In this document: positions 47,330 to 58,978 of the stretch, one piece after another
Numbering within the stretch: the first letter of the stretch is position 1
Layout of the letters: each line of letters starts with the position of its first letter
Source of the DNA: Hypericum androsaemum
Lineage: Eukaryota > Streptophyta > Magnoliopsida > Malpighiales > Hypericaceae
Reading direction: 5' to 3'
Length of the DNA: 64,000 nucleotides
Assembly: GCA_963995505.1 (NCBI GenBank)
Contig: OZ023182.1
Span: forward strand, 6,502,707-6,566,706
Notes under the pieces: model-generated
What the model saw: only the letters and a program-made list of their open reading frames with translations
What the model was told of the DNA's origin: nothing
The model's database searches: none
Made by a program: the position numbers and the translations under genes

Positions 47330-48600
47330 ATGACGGACGGCGCAAAGTTTGCTCTTGTGAAGTTTGATAGTTTTTCAAATTTTGGGTTATGGCAAAGGCG
47401 TGTCAAGGATCTCCTCGTGCAACAAGGGATAGTCATCGCGCTCTCGGAGAAGAAGCTCGAGAAGATGGAGGAGCAAGAGTGAAAGGAGATGGGGGCCAAG
47501 GCGGTGGCGATAATTTACTTATGCTTGGCGGATGATGTGATGTATCACATCATGGATGAGGAGTCACCAGCTGAGGTATGGAAGAAATTGGAGACAAGGT
47601 ATATGTCTAAGTCTTTATCGAACAAGTTTTATCTTAAGCAAAGATTGTATGGGCTTAAGATGAAGGAGGGCTCGGATTTGAGCCAATATATTAATGATTT
47701 CAGTCAACTTGTAAGCGACTTGAGAAAGGTTGATGCGAAGTTCGAGGAAGAAGATAAGGCATTGTTGCTGCTGAATTCTTTACCTGGCTCCTACAAAAAT
47801 TTGGTTACAACTCTAACTTGGGGAAAGGAGTCCCTGGTGTTGGAAGATATCACAAGTGCTCTGCTAGGGTTTTATCAAAGAAGGAAAATTGATGATGAAC
47901 AAGCGAAAGAGCTGGTTATGAGGGGTAGCCAAGTCGTGGTCAAGGAGGTTCAAGAGAAATTGCTTCGAGTGTGGAGAAAAAGGGCACGTGAAGAAGAATT
48001 GTCCAAAAAGAACTCGGGATCGCGAGGAAAAAGGATCAGGTTCCTTGAATGTGGCCTCACATTCGGACGGGTCGGATGGTGATCTTCTTTCTGTTTTGTC
48101 AAGTCCAAAGTATTCTGATTCCTGGATTTTGGATAGCGCTTGCTCTTTCCACATGACGCCCAAAAGAGGGTGGTTCGACACCTACAAGTTCGTTGATTCA
48201 CCATGACTATGGGTGATGGTTCTACTTGCAGAATTGCTGGGTATAAGTGATATCCAAATCAAGATGTGGGATGGTGTTGAGAGAAAATTGTGTGGGGTTA
48301 GGCATGTTCCAAAGTTAGAGAGAAATTTAATCTCGTTAGGAGCCTTAGATTATAGTGGGTACAACTATAATATTGTAAGCGGACTAATAGAGTTGGAGAA
48401 GGATGCTGTGGTGGTGATGAAGGGTGAAAGAAATGCTAGGAACACCTATAGATTAGTGGGAAACATGGTTGTAGGTGGAGTCACATCGTTGGGTTCTGAA
48501 AGAGGGGAGAAAAGCTCTTGTGTGATGGAGCGAAAGCTTGACATGAATGGTTTGAGTAGAGTTGGGATTCGCAGAGACAAAGTTAGCAAGTTTTCGATAT
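47330..48600 (+). pseudogene. Copia gag and protease, broken
   Basis: Starts MTDGAKFALVKFDSFSNFGL and continues past a TGA at about 47480 into a 197-residue frame with the copia gag block EVWKKLETRYMSKSLSNKF and KALLLLNSLPGSYKNLVTTL. After frameshifts come the zinc knuckle region (ending GHVKKNCPKRTRD in the correct frame), the protease motif WILDSACSFHMTP (about 48124-48162), and RHVPKLERNLISLGALD. Coding similarity ends near 48400. Integrase, RT and RNase H are missing. Confidence 0.9.
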
Positions 48601-49189
48601 GATTGTCTAAAGAGACGTGCACGTCAAAGGTGTTGGGTAGGTTTTGCATGGAGAATGCGAAGCCGTTGGTAGCACCACGGGCGAATCGGGTATCTCACTC
48701 AAGGCCGAACAGTGGAGTTCGTGGCATATCGAGGGTTCTACTTGGTAGAACAAAAGATTGCCCTTTGTATGCTATGGCATGTAGCATTGGTATGAGGCAA
48801 GAAGGTCCAGCGGAGAAGCAGTTCGAGGTTGTGGAGCATGGGGCTGACCGAAAAATAGAGGACGCGTCTATTGGTCGCAAGGTTACTTCAGCAAGTGGAC
48901 TTGCTAGTTGGAGTTCAATGGAGATTGGAGGGAATAGGACAAGCAAGCTCGGAAGCTCGAGCTTGAGGGCTGACTCCATGTGATTGAACAGAAAAAGGTG
49001 GTGAGAAAGTTGGGATGGTATTATTGATGGCGGTGTATCTATGGTCAAGGTAGAGCTGGTAGAGTCAGTTTAGTTTCTCAGGTTCTCACGGTTCTTCATG
49101 TGGCGGTATTTCATCAAGATGAAGTTTATTGAAGTTCGGATGGAGCTTCATAGTTCATCCACATGATGATTTCTCGCCAAGGTGGAGAT
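48600..49189 (+). mobile_element. 3' internal remnant of the copia element
   Basis: Non-coding remnant joining the truncated gag-protease to the 3' LTR. 48998-49189 parallels 46840-47020 and ends in the polypurine tract GCCAAGGTGGAGAT. Confidence 0.75.
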
Positions 49190-49476
49190 TGTTAGAGATG
49201 TCGAGAAATTAAAGAAGAAACGATTTGTGGGCTTGTTTCTTATTCTATTCGGACTAGCTTTTGGACTCCTAATTTGACCTAGATAGCTTACTTGATGTAC
49301 AAGGGTTTACCTCTATATAAAAGCATGTTACCCTAAGGTTTTGCCTAGCTTTGTGACTCAGAAACTCATCAATAAAAGTTCTCCTTTCTCTCCGTGGATG
49401 TAGGTATTAGGCCGAACTACGTTATCTCTTGCATCCGTGTTCTTTGCGCATATTGTTCTCTAAGTTGCTGAATTCT
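49190..49476 (+). repeat. LTR 2 (plus orientation)
   Basis: 287 bp, TGTTAGAGATGTCG...TGCTGAATTC; diverged from LTR 1 but with the same order of landmarks (GACTCCTAATTTGACCTAGA, TATATAAAAG, AATAAAA, GGCCGAACTACGTTATC). Confidence 0.88.
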
Positions 49477-49482
49477 TAATTA

Positions 49483-49758
49483 TGAATTCAGCAACTAGAG
49501 AACAAAATGCGCAAAAAACACGGACACAAGAGATAACGTAGTTCGGCCTAGTCCCTATGTCCACGATGAGAAAGGAGAAATTTTATTGATAGATCCAAGT
49601 CACAAAGCCATACAAAACCTAAGGGTAACATGCCTTTATATAGAGGCAAACCCTTGGTGTACAAGTAACCTATCTAGGTCAGATTAGGAGTCCAAAACCT
49701 AGTTAGAATAGGAATAGGAATAAGAAATGAGTCTTTCCTATTTCTCGCCATCCCAACA
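49483..49758 (-). repeat. LTR 3, inverted head to head with LTR 2
   Basis: 276 bp; in reverse it reads TGTTGGGATGGCGAGAAATA...TGCTGAATTCA and is closer to LTR 1 than to LTR 2. Only TAATTA separates its 3' end from that of LTR 2, giving a ~570-bp imperfect palindrome. I saw no target duplication at its outer side. Confidence 0.9.
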
Positions 49759-49814
49759 CTCCTCTTATTCCTTTTTTCCTTCTCCGGCCGAGTCGAAAGA
49801 ATCAGACATTACTG

Positions 49815-50110
49815 GGAAGTGATAATGATATGACTAAGCAAGTGATAATTGTATGTCTGGACGTGTGATAATGGTATGTCTAATCTTGTGATTATGGCAT
49901 ATCCAAACTTGTGATTATGATAAACCCAAGCTTGTGATTATAGTATGTCGGAGCTTGTGATTATGGTATCCCGAGCTTGTGATTATGGCATGTCCGAACT
50001 TGTGATTATGGTATATGTCCGAGTATGTGAATATGGTATGCCCGAATTTGTGATTATGGTATGCTCGAGATGTGATTATGGTATGTCTGAGTATGTAATT
50101 ATGGTACACA
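49815..50110. repeat. Tandem array of GTGATTATGGTATG-type units
   Basis: More than ten units of about 20-24 bp around the core CTTGTGATTATGGTATGTCC, imperfect in length and sequence. Confidence 0.85.
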
Positions 50111-50470
50111 AATATCAGAGATGCCATAATCACATACTCAGGTATGCCATAATTAAATACAATTTGAAACTATCAGCAAAAAATATCATTAACAAGTTGG
50201 AAATAATTAAAGAACAAAAGTAAAAAAAACATGTTTCCGACATCAAATGGATAGGCATGTCTGGCACTAAATGGTATTGGGCATACAAAAAAAATACATA
50301 TTTCTGGCACTAAATGATATACAAATATCAGATATATCATAATCACATACCTAGACATACCATAATCACAAGCTCAGGCAAACCATAACTAAATATAATT
50401 TGAAACTATCAATAAAAAATTACATTCACAAGTTGGAAATAATTAAAGAAGAAAAGTAAAAAAAAAAGTA
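50110..50470. repeat. Direct duplication, ~130 bp units
   Basis: 50110-50225 and 50325-50465 share ATACAAATATCAGA, CATAATCACATACC/CTC, AATTTGAAACTATCA and ACAAGTTGGAAATAATTAAAG. Confidence 0.75.
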
Positions 50471-52069
50471 TTCCCAAGAATAAATGATATAACGAAGGAA
50501 AGTTCAAATTGAATGGTGGTGCGCAGAGACGCGCATGTGCGTATCTTTCCATATAATGATCATGAGAATGTTTACCCATTAATTGACTATTATTTACATG
50601 TTTGTCACTCCGGATCACTTTTTTTTCTTTGGTCTGAATGGTACAGAATGAACCATATTATAACGAATCTGGGCCCATCAAGTAGACTCCCAACGACTGA
50701 ATTTAGATTCATTTAGGAAAGTTTTAAATTAAAGTCTTATACATATATTTTTTTACAATTAAAGATTAAAAAGCATATGATAATATTGGACTCTCAAAAA
50801 TCAGAGGTCTATAGATACCGGGGTACTAAGCTTCGAAGGATGAAACCTTTCATGAGAATAAAAGATAAAAGGATGATAATATACATTATAGTGAAACCAA
50901 AAGTGGAAGCCAAGTTCATAGGAAAAGTTGGACTTTTGGAGCACTTTCGGTGAAAACAATAAAAAAGGCGATCGTTTTAATAAGCTGGGTAAGTTTTAAC
51001 GTCGGACTCAAGGTAGACGTGGAAAGTGGGAATAGAGATATATAGTCTTTCTTTACTATTTTGAAAAAGGAAGTACTGTTGTATTTTTTTGAAACTAATT
51101 GATATGCCTATATTCAATTTATTAAAATTTAAAACAGAAAAATAATTACAATGATAATAATAAAACTCTACCTACTATGTAAAAATATACTTCCAAGAAT
51201 AAAATTTAAAATATCTTTATATCGTCATATAATCTAAAAAAATAATTAAACTATAACTATCATGAATTAATTGTTGTTCGCTTCTCTCGCAATTTCCATC
51301 ATCATCACGTCTCATATAATTTGACATATTTTTTTCTTAATATGTATTCAGTATATTAATGAATAGTTTAATGTATTGACTTTTAACACATATTATATCT
51401 TTATAATGTGAATTGACGATGATTAATAAGAAGAAGTTATTATTCTCTACCTTCTTTTATGATCTCTATTTTTATTTTCCAAGTTCGTATGTTATAGATA
51501 ATTTAGATTAAAATCCACTTTAAAACTACGTGGTTTTGCGCTTTAACATATTGCTATATTGTAATTTTAAATTCTCTGGTCATATGATACGTACTAATTC
51601 CAATTACTTAAATCATCCTGCCAAATCATTAATTTTATCTGCATATCATATCTCCCTTCCCTTGCTCCTCTACCTAAAAATTATAGATTTGAGTAAGAAT
51701 TGTAAGGTTGGCAACTCCTCCGTTGGATTGGGTGACACGTACCCCCGTAATTTGTTGAACTTTGATATGCTGAAACACTCTTAATACAAGGAAACAGCTT
51801 CTTTGACCCTCAAAAACAATAATTGTAGATTTGACGGCATGGGGACCCACCATCTGAATTGAATGTGCCACAAAGTCCACCAATCACATCTTCGACGGTG
51901 CCCACGTCACCCCCCAAAAAGTACCCAAAAAACAATAACACTAGCCCAGTTGCACATGCTCTTCAGAGGAGGTCAACCCCCTTCTTCTTTCTGTACCACA
52001 GTACCCGTTGAGTTTTTCTGCATTTAAGCTTAATAATTGAGCCTTTATTTTAGTGACCTCAATCTTGGG
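50470..52069. other. AT-rich intergenic sequence
   Basis: No gene, RNA or clear mobile element is recognised. Confidence 0.5.
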
Positions 52070-52081
52070 TTAAGTATGTTG

Positions 52082-52280
52082 AATTGGGTTATAGATCCAC
52101 TAAGAAGGTGGGTAGCCTTTACCATGGGTGGGGAGATCTACGAACACACAAAAAGAGAGGGGTATAACACGAGTACGTCCCAAGAAGTCACCCATGTTAG
52201 TACTACTCTCGTCCAAACATGTTTAACATCGGAATTTTGATGAATCTGATATATTAGCACTAGTATGATCGCACACTAGA
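52082..52280 (-). mobile_element. 5S rRNA-derived retroposon candidate
   Basis: The minus strand from about 52277 to 52157 follows plant 5S rRNA over its full ~120 nt: GTGCGATCATACTAG, CATCAAAATTCCGATGTTAA, GGACGAGAGTAGTACTAA, ATGGGTGACTTCTTGGGA and CGTACTCGTGTTATACCCCT. It has many transition-type changes, so it is not a functional rRNA gene. About 75 bp of unrelated sequence follow (CTCTTTTTGTGTG...CTATAACCCAATTC). The whole 199-bp unit is flanked by a perfect 12-bp direct repeat TTAAGTATGTTG (52070-52081, 52281-52292), as for LINE-mobilised sequences. Alternatives are a Cassandra-type TRIM LTR, which also carries 5S sequence, or a dispersed 5S pseudogene. Confidence 0.8.
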
Positions 52281-52292
52281 TTAAGTATGTTG

Positions 52293-52602
52293 TATAGTAT
52301 ATGGAATTATCTTTTTTTTCCCTAAAATATTCATGTGCACGCATGACTACTAAAATGGAAATACCGCAATTTTGTGCTAATAATCTGATTCAGTATGCGA
52401 TGAAAAAATTACCTACCGGTATGGAAACGGAGGTAATTATATAATTAGATTGCCCAATATTGCTACGTGATGTATGATAACCTGAAGTATTGGGTTGGGT
52501 AGCTCATGTAAGATTTTATCGAGAATATCGACCCATCTGCACTGTATTAAAATAGACGAAGATTTGCGTGACATATCTAACGAAGACTATACACAACTAA
52601 TC
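52293..52602. other. Intergenic sequence
   Basis: Nothing recognised. Confidence 0.5.
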
Positions 52603-53816
52603 TAATGTTGGAAAAGCTTGAATGAAAATTCAATGAAAAGTTCAAAGTGGAAAGGCCCAAAGTGGAAGGCCCAAAAGGAAAATGGAAAGTGCAATCCTAC
52701 ATTGGAAAGTGGCACCAACATTTCCTAGTTTATAAGGAGAAACTCCTTGTTAGCTAGGAAATAAGTTGACCACCAGGAAGGACAACCAACTCGGACCGCG
52801 GCCGCGCCCGCGCGTGTGCGTGTGCCCCCCACGCATTGGACGCATGTCGCAATGGGCGCCAAAGAGGGACGATCGTGAGAAGGCAAATCTGGCCGAAGAC
52901 CTGTCTGAGCTAGACTTATCCGCCTTGGTGTTTGAAGCCAATATGGTGGATAACCCAAGAGAGTGGTTCATAGACACAGGAGCAACCCGACACATTTGTT
53001 CCTTATTTTCGACCTACATTCTGATCAATGGACGAAAGTTATTTATGGGTAACTCCTCGACTTCACCCGTAGTTGGACTAGGCCAGGTGGTGCTGAAGCT
53101 GACCTCCGAAAAAGAGCTAACCCTCAAGGATGTGCTGCATGTTCCAGACATTTGTAAGAATTTAGTATCCGGCTCACTGTTGAGCAAAGCTAGGATAAAA
53201 CTAGTATTCGAGGCCGATAGGTTTGTTTTGACCAAGGCCGGTGCCTTTGTAGGAAAGGGTTACCTCGAGAGGGGGCTCTTCAAGATGAATGTAATAACTG
53301 TCAAACGCGCCTTTAATGGCCCTAATAAAGTTATTAATTCTTCTTATTTGGCTGAGTGTTCTAACTTATGGCATGATGATTAGGACATGTAAATTTGAGC
53401 TCGCTAAGAAAGTTAGTAAGTTCAAATTTATTGCCTAAAATGGAGTTTCACCCGAAAAATAAATGTGAAGTATGTGTAGAGGCAAAAATGACCAAAGCAC
53501 ATTTTCATTCAGTGGAAAGAAGTACTACACCTTTAGAGTTAATTCATACCGACATATACGATATGAAACAAGTGCAAACTAGAGGTGGGAAAAAGTATTT
53601 CATCACGTTTATTGACGATTGCACGAGGTACTGTTACGTACACCTCTTGAAAGGAAAAGACAAAGCTCTAGAAGCTTTCAAGAGTTATAAGAATGAGGTT
53701 GAAAATCAACTTAGCACTAAAATCAAAATGATTCGAAGTGATAGAGGGGGAGAATATGTAGCTCCGTTTGAGGAATTCTGCCAACAACATGGCATTATTC
53801 TCAATCAAACTGCGTA
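52603..53816 (+). pseudogene. Truncated copia: LTR start, protease, partial integrase
   Basis: TGTTGGAAAAGCTTG at about 52603 looks like the start of a copia LTR (through 52790), joined directly to pol. 52766-53383 encodes the protease motif [14 protein letters not shown] and [20 protein letters not shown]. After a stop at 53383, 53395-53817 encodes LSSLRKLVSSNLLP, the pre-integrase zinc residues CEVCVEAKMTKAHF, and the integrase core HTDIYDMK, FITFIDDCTRYCYVHLL and MIRSDRGGEY. It ends at HGIILNQTA-stop, just before the usual S-P-Q-NG-AER part. RT and RNase H are absent. Confidence 0.88.
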
Positions 53817-53819
53817 GCT

Positions 53820-54345
53820 ACCGAAGTGACGAGGGGCTGCGAGCGCCTTTCAGGATGGCCACCGAAGAGGCACGAAGAGCTGAAACATCCCGGAAATTTC
53901 CAAACGGCCGAAGGGCTGCGAGCAATCCATGAAGGGACGCGAAGAGTCTGGAGCAATCTGCCTAGCGAAGGGACATCTCCGAAGAGCCATGAGCGATCTG
54001 GCTGCCTGCCTGAGTCGCATCTCTTCGGAAGTGCCTCGTGCCCCCTCGGAGTGCCTGCCTGCCACTCTTCCAGCGCCTATAAATAAGCCTCTCCCCCTCA
54101 TTTGCAATTCACCCCACAACTCATTGCATAAGCATTCATAAGAAATAGTTGTTCTTCTCTCCCTCTCTCTCAAGAAAGTTTCGAATTTCCAAGGTTCGCC
54201 TGAAGCTTCGAGGGTCGTTGTGCTACGAACTCGGAAGCAGCCTAGTCGTTGTATCTTGGGGACGATTGCCGCAGCCCGTAAGCACTGAATACGGGAGAAT
54301 CTCGTCTTACGGATAAAGAGTCCAACTCTTGCCTCGACTATTAAA
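53820..54345 (+). mobile_element. LTR-like fragment with promoter signals
   Basis: Directly after the truncated integrase. It contains CTATAAATAAGCCTCTCCCC (near 54078), a pyrimidine-rich leader, and TTGTATCTTGGGGACGATTG...CGGGAGAATCTCGTCTTACG, a pattern common in R/U5 regions of plant copia LTRs. Upstream, 53820-54060 has reiterated CGAAG(A/G)G and CTGCGAGC words. No partner LTR is in the window. Confidence 0.5.
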
Positions 54346-54995
54346 GATCCTAATCAAGTACACCACCTCCGACAAACAACATCTAAATCAACTAATCTGA
54401 TTTTAAGTCAAATAAAATATTTAAAAATTGATAAAGTCTTTCCGAAAAATATCTAACATTAATACATTTTTAATAACTAAAAATCTAGATATTTTAATTA
54501 AGTTAGAACAAACTTCACAAAATTAGTGAATGGGTTTCTTGAAGAAAAAAAAAGCTCATAGATCGATGGACGGCTGTATATAAGTAGATTATCGCTGATA
54601 TTATAGGTCAGTTTGATATTGATCAGAAAGTGGCCCTTAAATTTATCGAAGGACGTAGAAATGATAAGTGGCCGCTGTCCCAACTGGGCGTAACCAAATC
54701 AGGGAACCCCATATGATTTTCTTTTTCAACTTTTACGTTAAGTATAGTCATTCGATGCATAACTATAACATTATTGGTAAGTAAAATTTTTATTTATTAC
54801 AGTAATGAATTTTTCACAATAAACAATCTACATAACTTGGTCGAGTTCTATCGATGATTTAGGTGGTCAGGACTTGTGTTTGTATTTGGAATCATTAAGG
54901 TAATTTAGTGCATCTTATCAATGCCCTAGGATGATGTAGATACGTACGTTGTGTACATTTGGGTTAATATAATACAAATTACTTATAAAAAAATA
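54346..54995. other. AT-rich intergenic sequence
   Basis: No feature is recognised. Confidence 0.5.
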
Positions 54996-55576
54996 GGAAA
55001 AAGTCCACTTTAGTACCCTGTGGTATCGCCCAAAATCACTTTAGTACCCTGTGGTAAAAAACTGACCAATCGAGTCATACTTATTCCAATTAACATCAAA
55101 AAGGTCCTCGGGCAGCTGCCCGGACCCGCCCAGAGCCTGCCCAGACTACGTGGCCAGCCACGTCACCAAAATTTGATGACGTGGCACCACGTGGACATCC
55201 ATCTTCTTCCCTCTCTTCCTCTCCTCCTCCTCCTCCTCCGCCTCCTCCTCCTCGTCCTCGTCCTCCTCCTCCGCCTCCTCCTCCTCGTCCTCCTCCTCCT
55301 CCACTTCGTCCTCCTCCTCCTCCTCCTCCTCCTCCGCCTCCTCCTCCTCCTCTTCTCCTCCTCCTCCTCCTCCTCCTCCACGTGGCGCCACGTCATCAAG
55401 TTTTGGTGACGTGGCTGGCCACGTAGTCTGGGCAGGCTCCGGGCAGCTCCGGGCAGCTGCCCGAGGACCTTTTTGATGTTAATTAGAATAAGTATGACTC
55501 GATTGGTCGGTTTTTTACCACAGGGTACTAAAGTGATTTTGGGCGATATCACAGGGTACTAAAGTGGACTTTTCCC
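54996..55576. mobile_element. MULE-type MITE, 581 bp, perfect 9-bp TSD
   Basis: TIRs of about 195 bp start GGAAAAAGTCCACTTTAGTA (left) and GGGAAAAGTCCACTTTAGTA (right, in reverse). Perfect duplication AAAAAAATA (54987-54995, 55577-55585), low in complexity. The loop (55200-55380) is almost pure CTC/CTCCTC repeat. The element can fold into one long hairpin. Its open frames on both strands are products of the triplet repeat, not genes. Confidence 0.9.
55205..55380. repeat. (CTC)n triplet repeat
   Basis: Roughly 175 bp of CTC triplets with interspersed CGC, GTC and CTT, at the centre of the MITE 54996-55576. Confidence 0.93.
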
Positions 55577-55585
55577 AAAAAAATA

Positions 55586-56519
55586 AAATAAACTAATGTC
55601 ATATGATAATGTCAATACAAATTTAAGTTTCTACTAATTTTAACTTCATAAATAATTCATGAGATGAGGCGTGCGAATATGAGTTATATGTAGAACCTCC
55701 ATATCTGATAAACAAACTAGAACATTGAGTTGTAATTTCATATCATATCCCACTTACCAAATTTGAGATTTTGATTTTTTAATTGCCGCAATTATACGCC
55801 GTTTTTTATAAATAAAGTTTTATTAATCATAATAATATATATAAAAAATTTTGGGTCAATAATATATATAAAGTTATATCTTAACGAATGTAGAATTTCT
55901 CGAGGTTGCCCAATTATACGTCATCCAGGACTAATTTAGATTTCATGTCTTTGCGCAAAATTACTAGTTGGTCCCTCGAAACTTTGAGAAACATGCCGTT
56001 GCCGTTAAAGTTTGAAGTCATGGTCGACATTGGACCCAGAGAATTTAATCCGAGAAAGACATAGACATGCATGCAAGTTGCTAGACCATGTCATTTCTTT
56101 TTTGGTAATGGGAGCACGAAGACTTTCAGATGAATGCTCTGATTTTTTTTTTAAGATAAAATTTTATACTATGTCATAATTTAAATCATACATTTTTTAT
56201 GGATTTATATACAGTTTATACTATTAACCTAAATACCATTTGACATGCTCTAAGCATGTATATGATCATCAAATATTAATATCTACTTAATGAACTAATT
56301 TAGATTCGACATCGATAATTTTACACCGATAATTTTACACAACAGTATTTTTGAGATTCGAATCAATAGATAAAATGACAAGCTGTTGGAGATGGTTAAA
56401 ATTTTCGCTTAATGGCTCTCACGTGTGCTATTGGAGCCTTGGTACGATCTGCTCCAGGATGTTTTAATTTCAAGATTTTAAGAAATTAAAACAAGAGTAA
56501 ATAAAAAAAGGATACACCA
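55586..56519. other. Intergenic sequence upstream of Ran
   Basis: AT-rich, no gene recognised. From about 56520 the sequence is duplicated at 62625 and belongs to the Ran promoter. Confidence 0.5.
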
Positions 56520-56847
56520 AGTAGAATCCATTAAGAATATATGGTTAAGGTTAAGTTAGAACCTCGTTTGAGTTACGTGGTTTTTGCTGACTTAGACTCT
56601 CTTATTGGGTCCTTTATGTTTATTGAGCTGGGCCTGTCGAATTTGATTGAACATGCCAATAGAAGAAACTTGGGTTGCAAGTTAGAGTTTAGGCCCATCC
56701 AGGGAGCTCCCCAGCTTAAATCCTAAGCGATGAGAGATAAATATCACAAAATAACCGAAATCCAGCGTCCCGCGTAAACCCTACGCTACACCCGGACCCA
56801 TCCTATAAAAACCCCTCCTATTCCTCTATTCTCACCATCGGACGCAG

Positions 56848-56880
56848 TTCTTCTTCTTCTTCTTCTTCTTCTTCTTCTTC
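56848..56880. repeat. (TTC)n in the Ran 5' UTR
   Basis: About eleven TTC triplets upstream of the Ran start codon; the second gene copy has only about five at 62908-62925. Confidence 0.85.
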
Positions 56881-56908
56881 TCGTAGCTTCTCCTCCGATT
56901 TCACCCCA

Positions 56909-58399
56909 ATGGTTTCCTCCTCTATCTCTCTCTTGCTCTCTCTGTTTCCGGTTTAATTATTTCTATTGCACGACGTCGAATTGTGGCTTAATTCTTTACC
57001 GTGTTTTTTAATTTTTTTTTTCTGTTAGGCTTTGCCAAATCAGCAAACGGTGAGCTACCCGAGCTTCAAGCTCGTAATCGTCGGCGATGGAGGGACCGGT
57101 AAGTCCTTTTCACTTATCGCCGTCGAGCTCCTTACTTTACGTACAAATAAGGTTGTTGATGTTGGAACGGTGCAGGGAAGACGACTTTTGTGAAGAGGCA
57201 TTTGACCGGGGAGTTCGAGAAGAGATACGAACGTAAGTACTTGTGAACGATTTGAGTTTTCCTGATTCAATTGTCGTCGTGGTGGCGTCTGTTGATTTTG
57301 GATTTTTTTTGCAGCGACCATTGGCGTGGAAGTTCATCCGCTGGATTTCTTCACCAACTGCGGGAAGATTCGGTTCTATTGCTGGGATACCGCTGGCCAG
57401 GAGAGATTTGGTGGCCTTAGAGATGGCTATTAGTAAGATAGATGCTGTCTGTTTCTCTGTTTTCGTTGACTGATTTATGGCTGATGTACCTTATTACTAA
57501 ACTTCTCTAAACCCGATCTGCAGTATTCATGGGCAATGTGCCGTTATTATGTTTGATGTCACTGCTCGGTTGACCTACAAGAATGTTCCCACATGGCATC
57601 GTGATATCTGCAGGTTTGTTAGTGGTCCTTGTTATTCGTGCAGCTACAAGCTGGCAATGTTTATACGGTACATATCGTGATGTCTTTGTTGCTTCCGAAT
57701 GACAGGGTCTGCGAGAATATACCGATAGTTCTTTGTGGCAACAAGGTTGATGTCAAGAACAGGCAGGTTAAGGCAAAGCAAGTCACATTCCACAGGAAGA
57801 AGAATCTTCAGTACTATGAGATATCTGCCAAGAGTAACTACAATTTTGAGAAGCCTTTCTTGTACCTCGCTCGCAAGCTTTCTGGGTAACGGATCTTGCA
57901 TTTATGTTGAGAGTGCATAAACAACTAATCGAGGTGTCGAGCTGACGTCTGTATACTTATTGCAGGGATCCTAACCTTTATTTTGTGGAGAGTCCCGCCC
58001 TTGCACCCCCAGAAGTACATATTGATTTAGCTGCTCAGAAGCAGTAAGTACCTAATCTATGATCTGTTTTGTATCGATCCCTGCATGGCCAGAAACAACG
58101 CTTCCCTCTTCCGAAACCTTGTTCCAAGAACTTCTATACCGTTTTTACCACAAATCATTATCTATATCTTATGCGCTAATCTTCCAGACAAAAGACTTCA
58201 TGAGCCGTTTGTGAAGGCTGTTTCCCTCATAATGATGATGAGAGAAAGTTGGTTATAATCTAGTGACTAGTGTGAATCAGATATGGTTGCTTTCCTTCAT
58301 GTCTGACTGCTTTCCTTCCGACATTTCAGGCAGGAAGAAGAGCTTCAGCAAGCTGCCTGTCAACCTTTGCCAGATGACGATGATGACTTGTTCGAATAA
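56909..58399 (+). CDS. RAN: GTP-binding nuclear protein Ran
   Basis: Small GTPase that gives direction to nuclear import and export and acts in spindle and nuclear envelope assembly. Exons: 56909-56911 (ATG alone), 57029-57098, 57176-57232, 57315-57432, 57524-57613, 57706-57885, 57966-58043, 58330-58399; GT-AG introns; 221 residues, the family length. An intron directly after the start codon agrees with plant Ran genes. G1 is GDGGTGKT (about 20-27), then switch [16 protein letters not shown], and [14 protein letters not shown]. The acidic tail DDDDDLFE takes the place of a lipid anchor. The start is fixed by the [10 protein letters not shown]-terminus. It is one of a tandem pair with 62955-63921. 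Confidence 0.96.
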
Positions 58400-58978
58400 C
58401 ATGGAATAGATGTTTCTGCCTTGTGGCGGCTCTCTGCGTCGGTTTTCTGTTTTTGTTTTTTTTTTTGAAAGGGATTTTCTGTTTTATGTTGCTACTAGTA
58501 TATCATCCCATGGTCTACCAAAAAAATATATAGTGAACCAAATAATGCTCCAGTCCTATGATTTTTTTATTAATCAAACACATAGTGTAAACCAAATTTA
58601 CACTCAAAAAATAGTGAGCCTAATGGATCTCTTTGTTTCATTAGTGACCTTGGATCTCTTGTTTCTACGATCTTTTTTGTATACATGTACATATTACATG
58701 TATATATTATCAAGATCAATATATTTCTACCTCTTAAAAAAAAATCTAATTGATCAGGCAAGAGCGTAAATCACTTTAGACCATCGCTTCTATTTGTTCT
58801 TTAAGGCGACCCCACAACCACTTCCGGTACTTCTGTTGGGTAACAAATTCTCCGTGATCCGAATATCTTGGATGGCTTTGGTACCTCTTTTAGACATGTT
58901 TGTAGAAACATGACAGAAGAGTACCGGACATAACTTGCCCCAGTATTTGTTAATATGATTAAATATTTAGTACAATTA
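58400..58978. other. Ran 3' UTR and flank
   Basis: AT-rich; no gene recognised. Confidence 0.5.

Noticed and set aside
49945..50223. 92-codon frame of repeated Met-Ser-Glu-Leu-Val-Ile-type units
   Set aside because: Direct translation of the GTGATTATGGTATG tandem array.
52157..52277. Functional 5S rRNA gene
   Set aside because: Many substitutions, including within the internal promoter, single copy, and flanked by a 12-bp duplication; a derived element or pseudogene is more likely.
55020..55552. Open frames of up to 129 codons of Leu, Pro, Arg or Glu runs
   Set aside because: They are translations of the CTC repeat and MITE arms.
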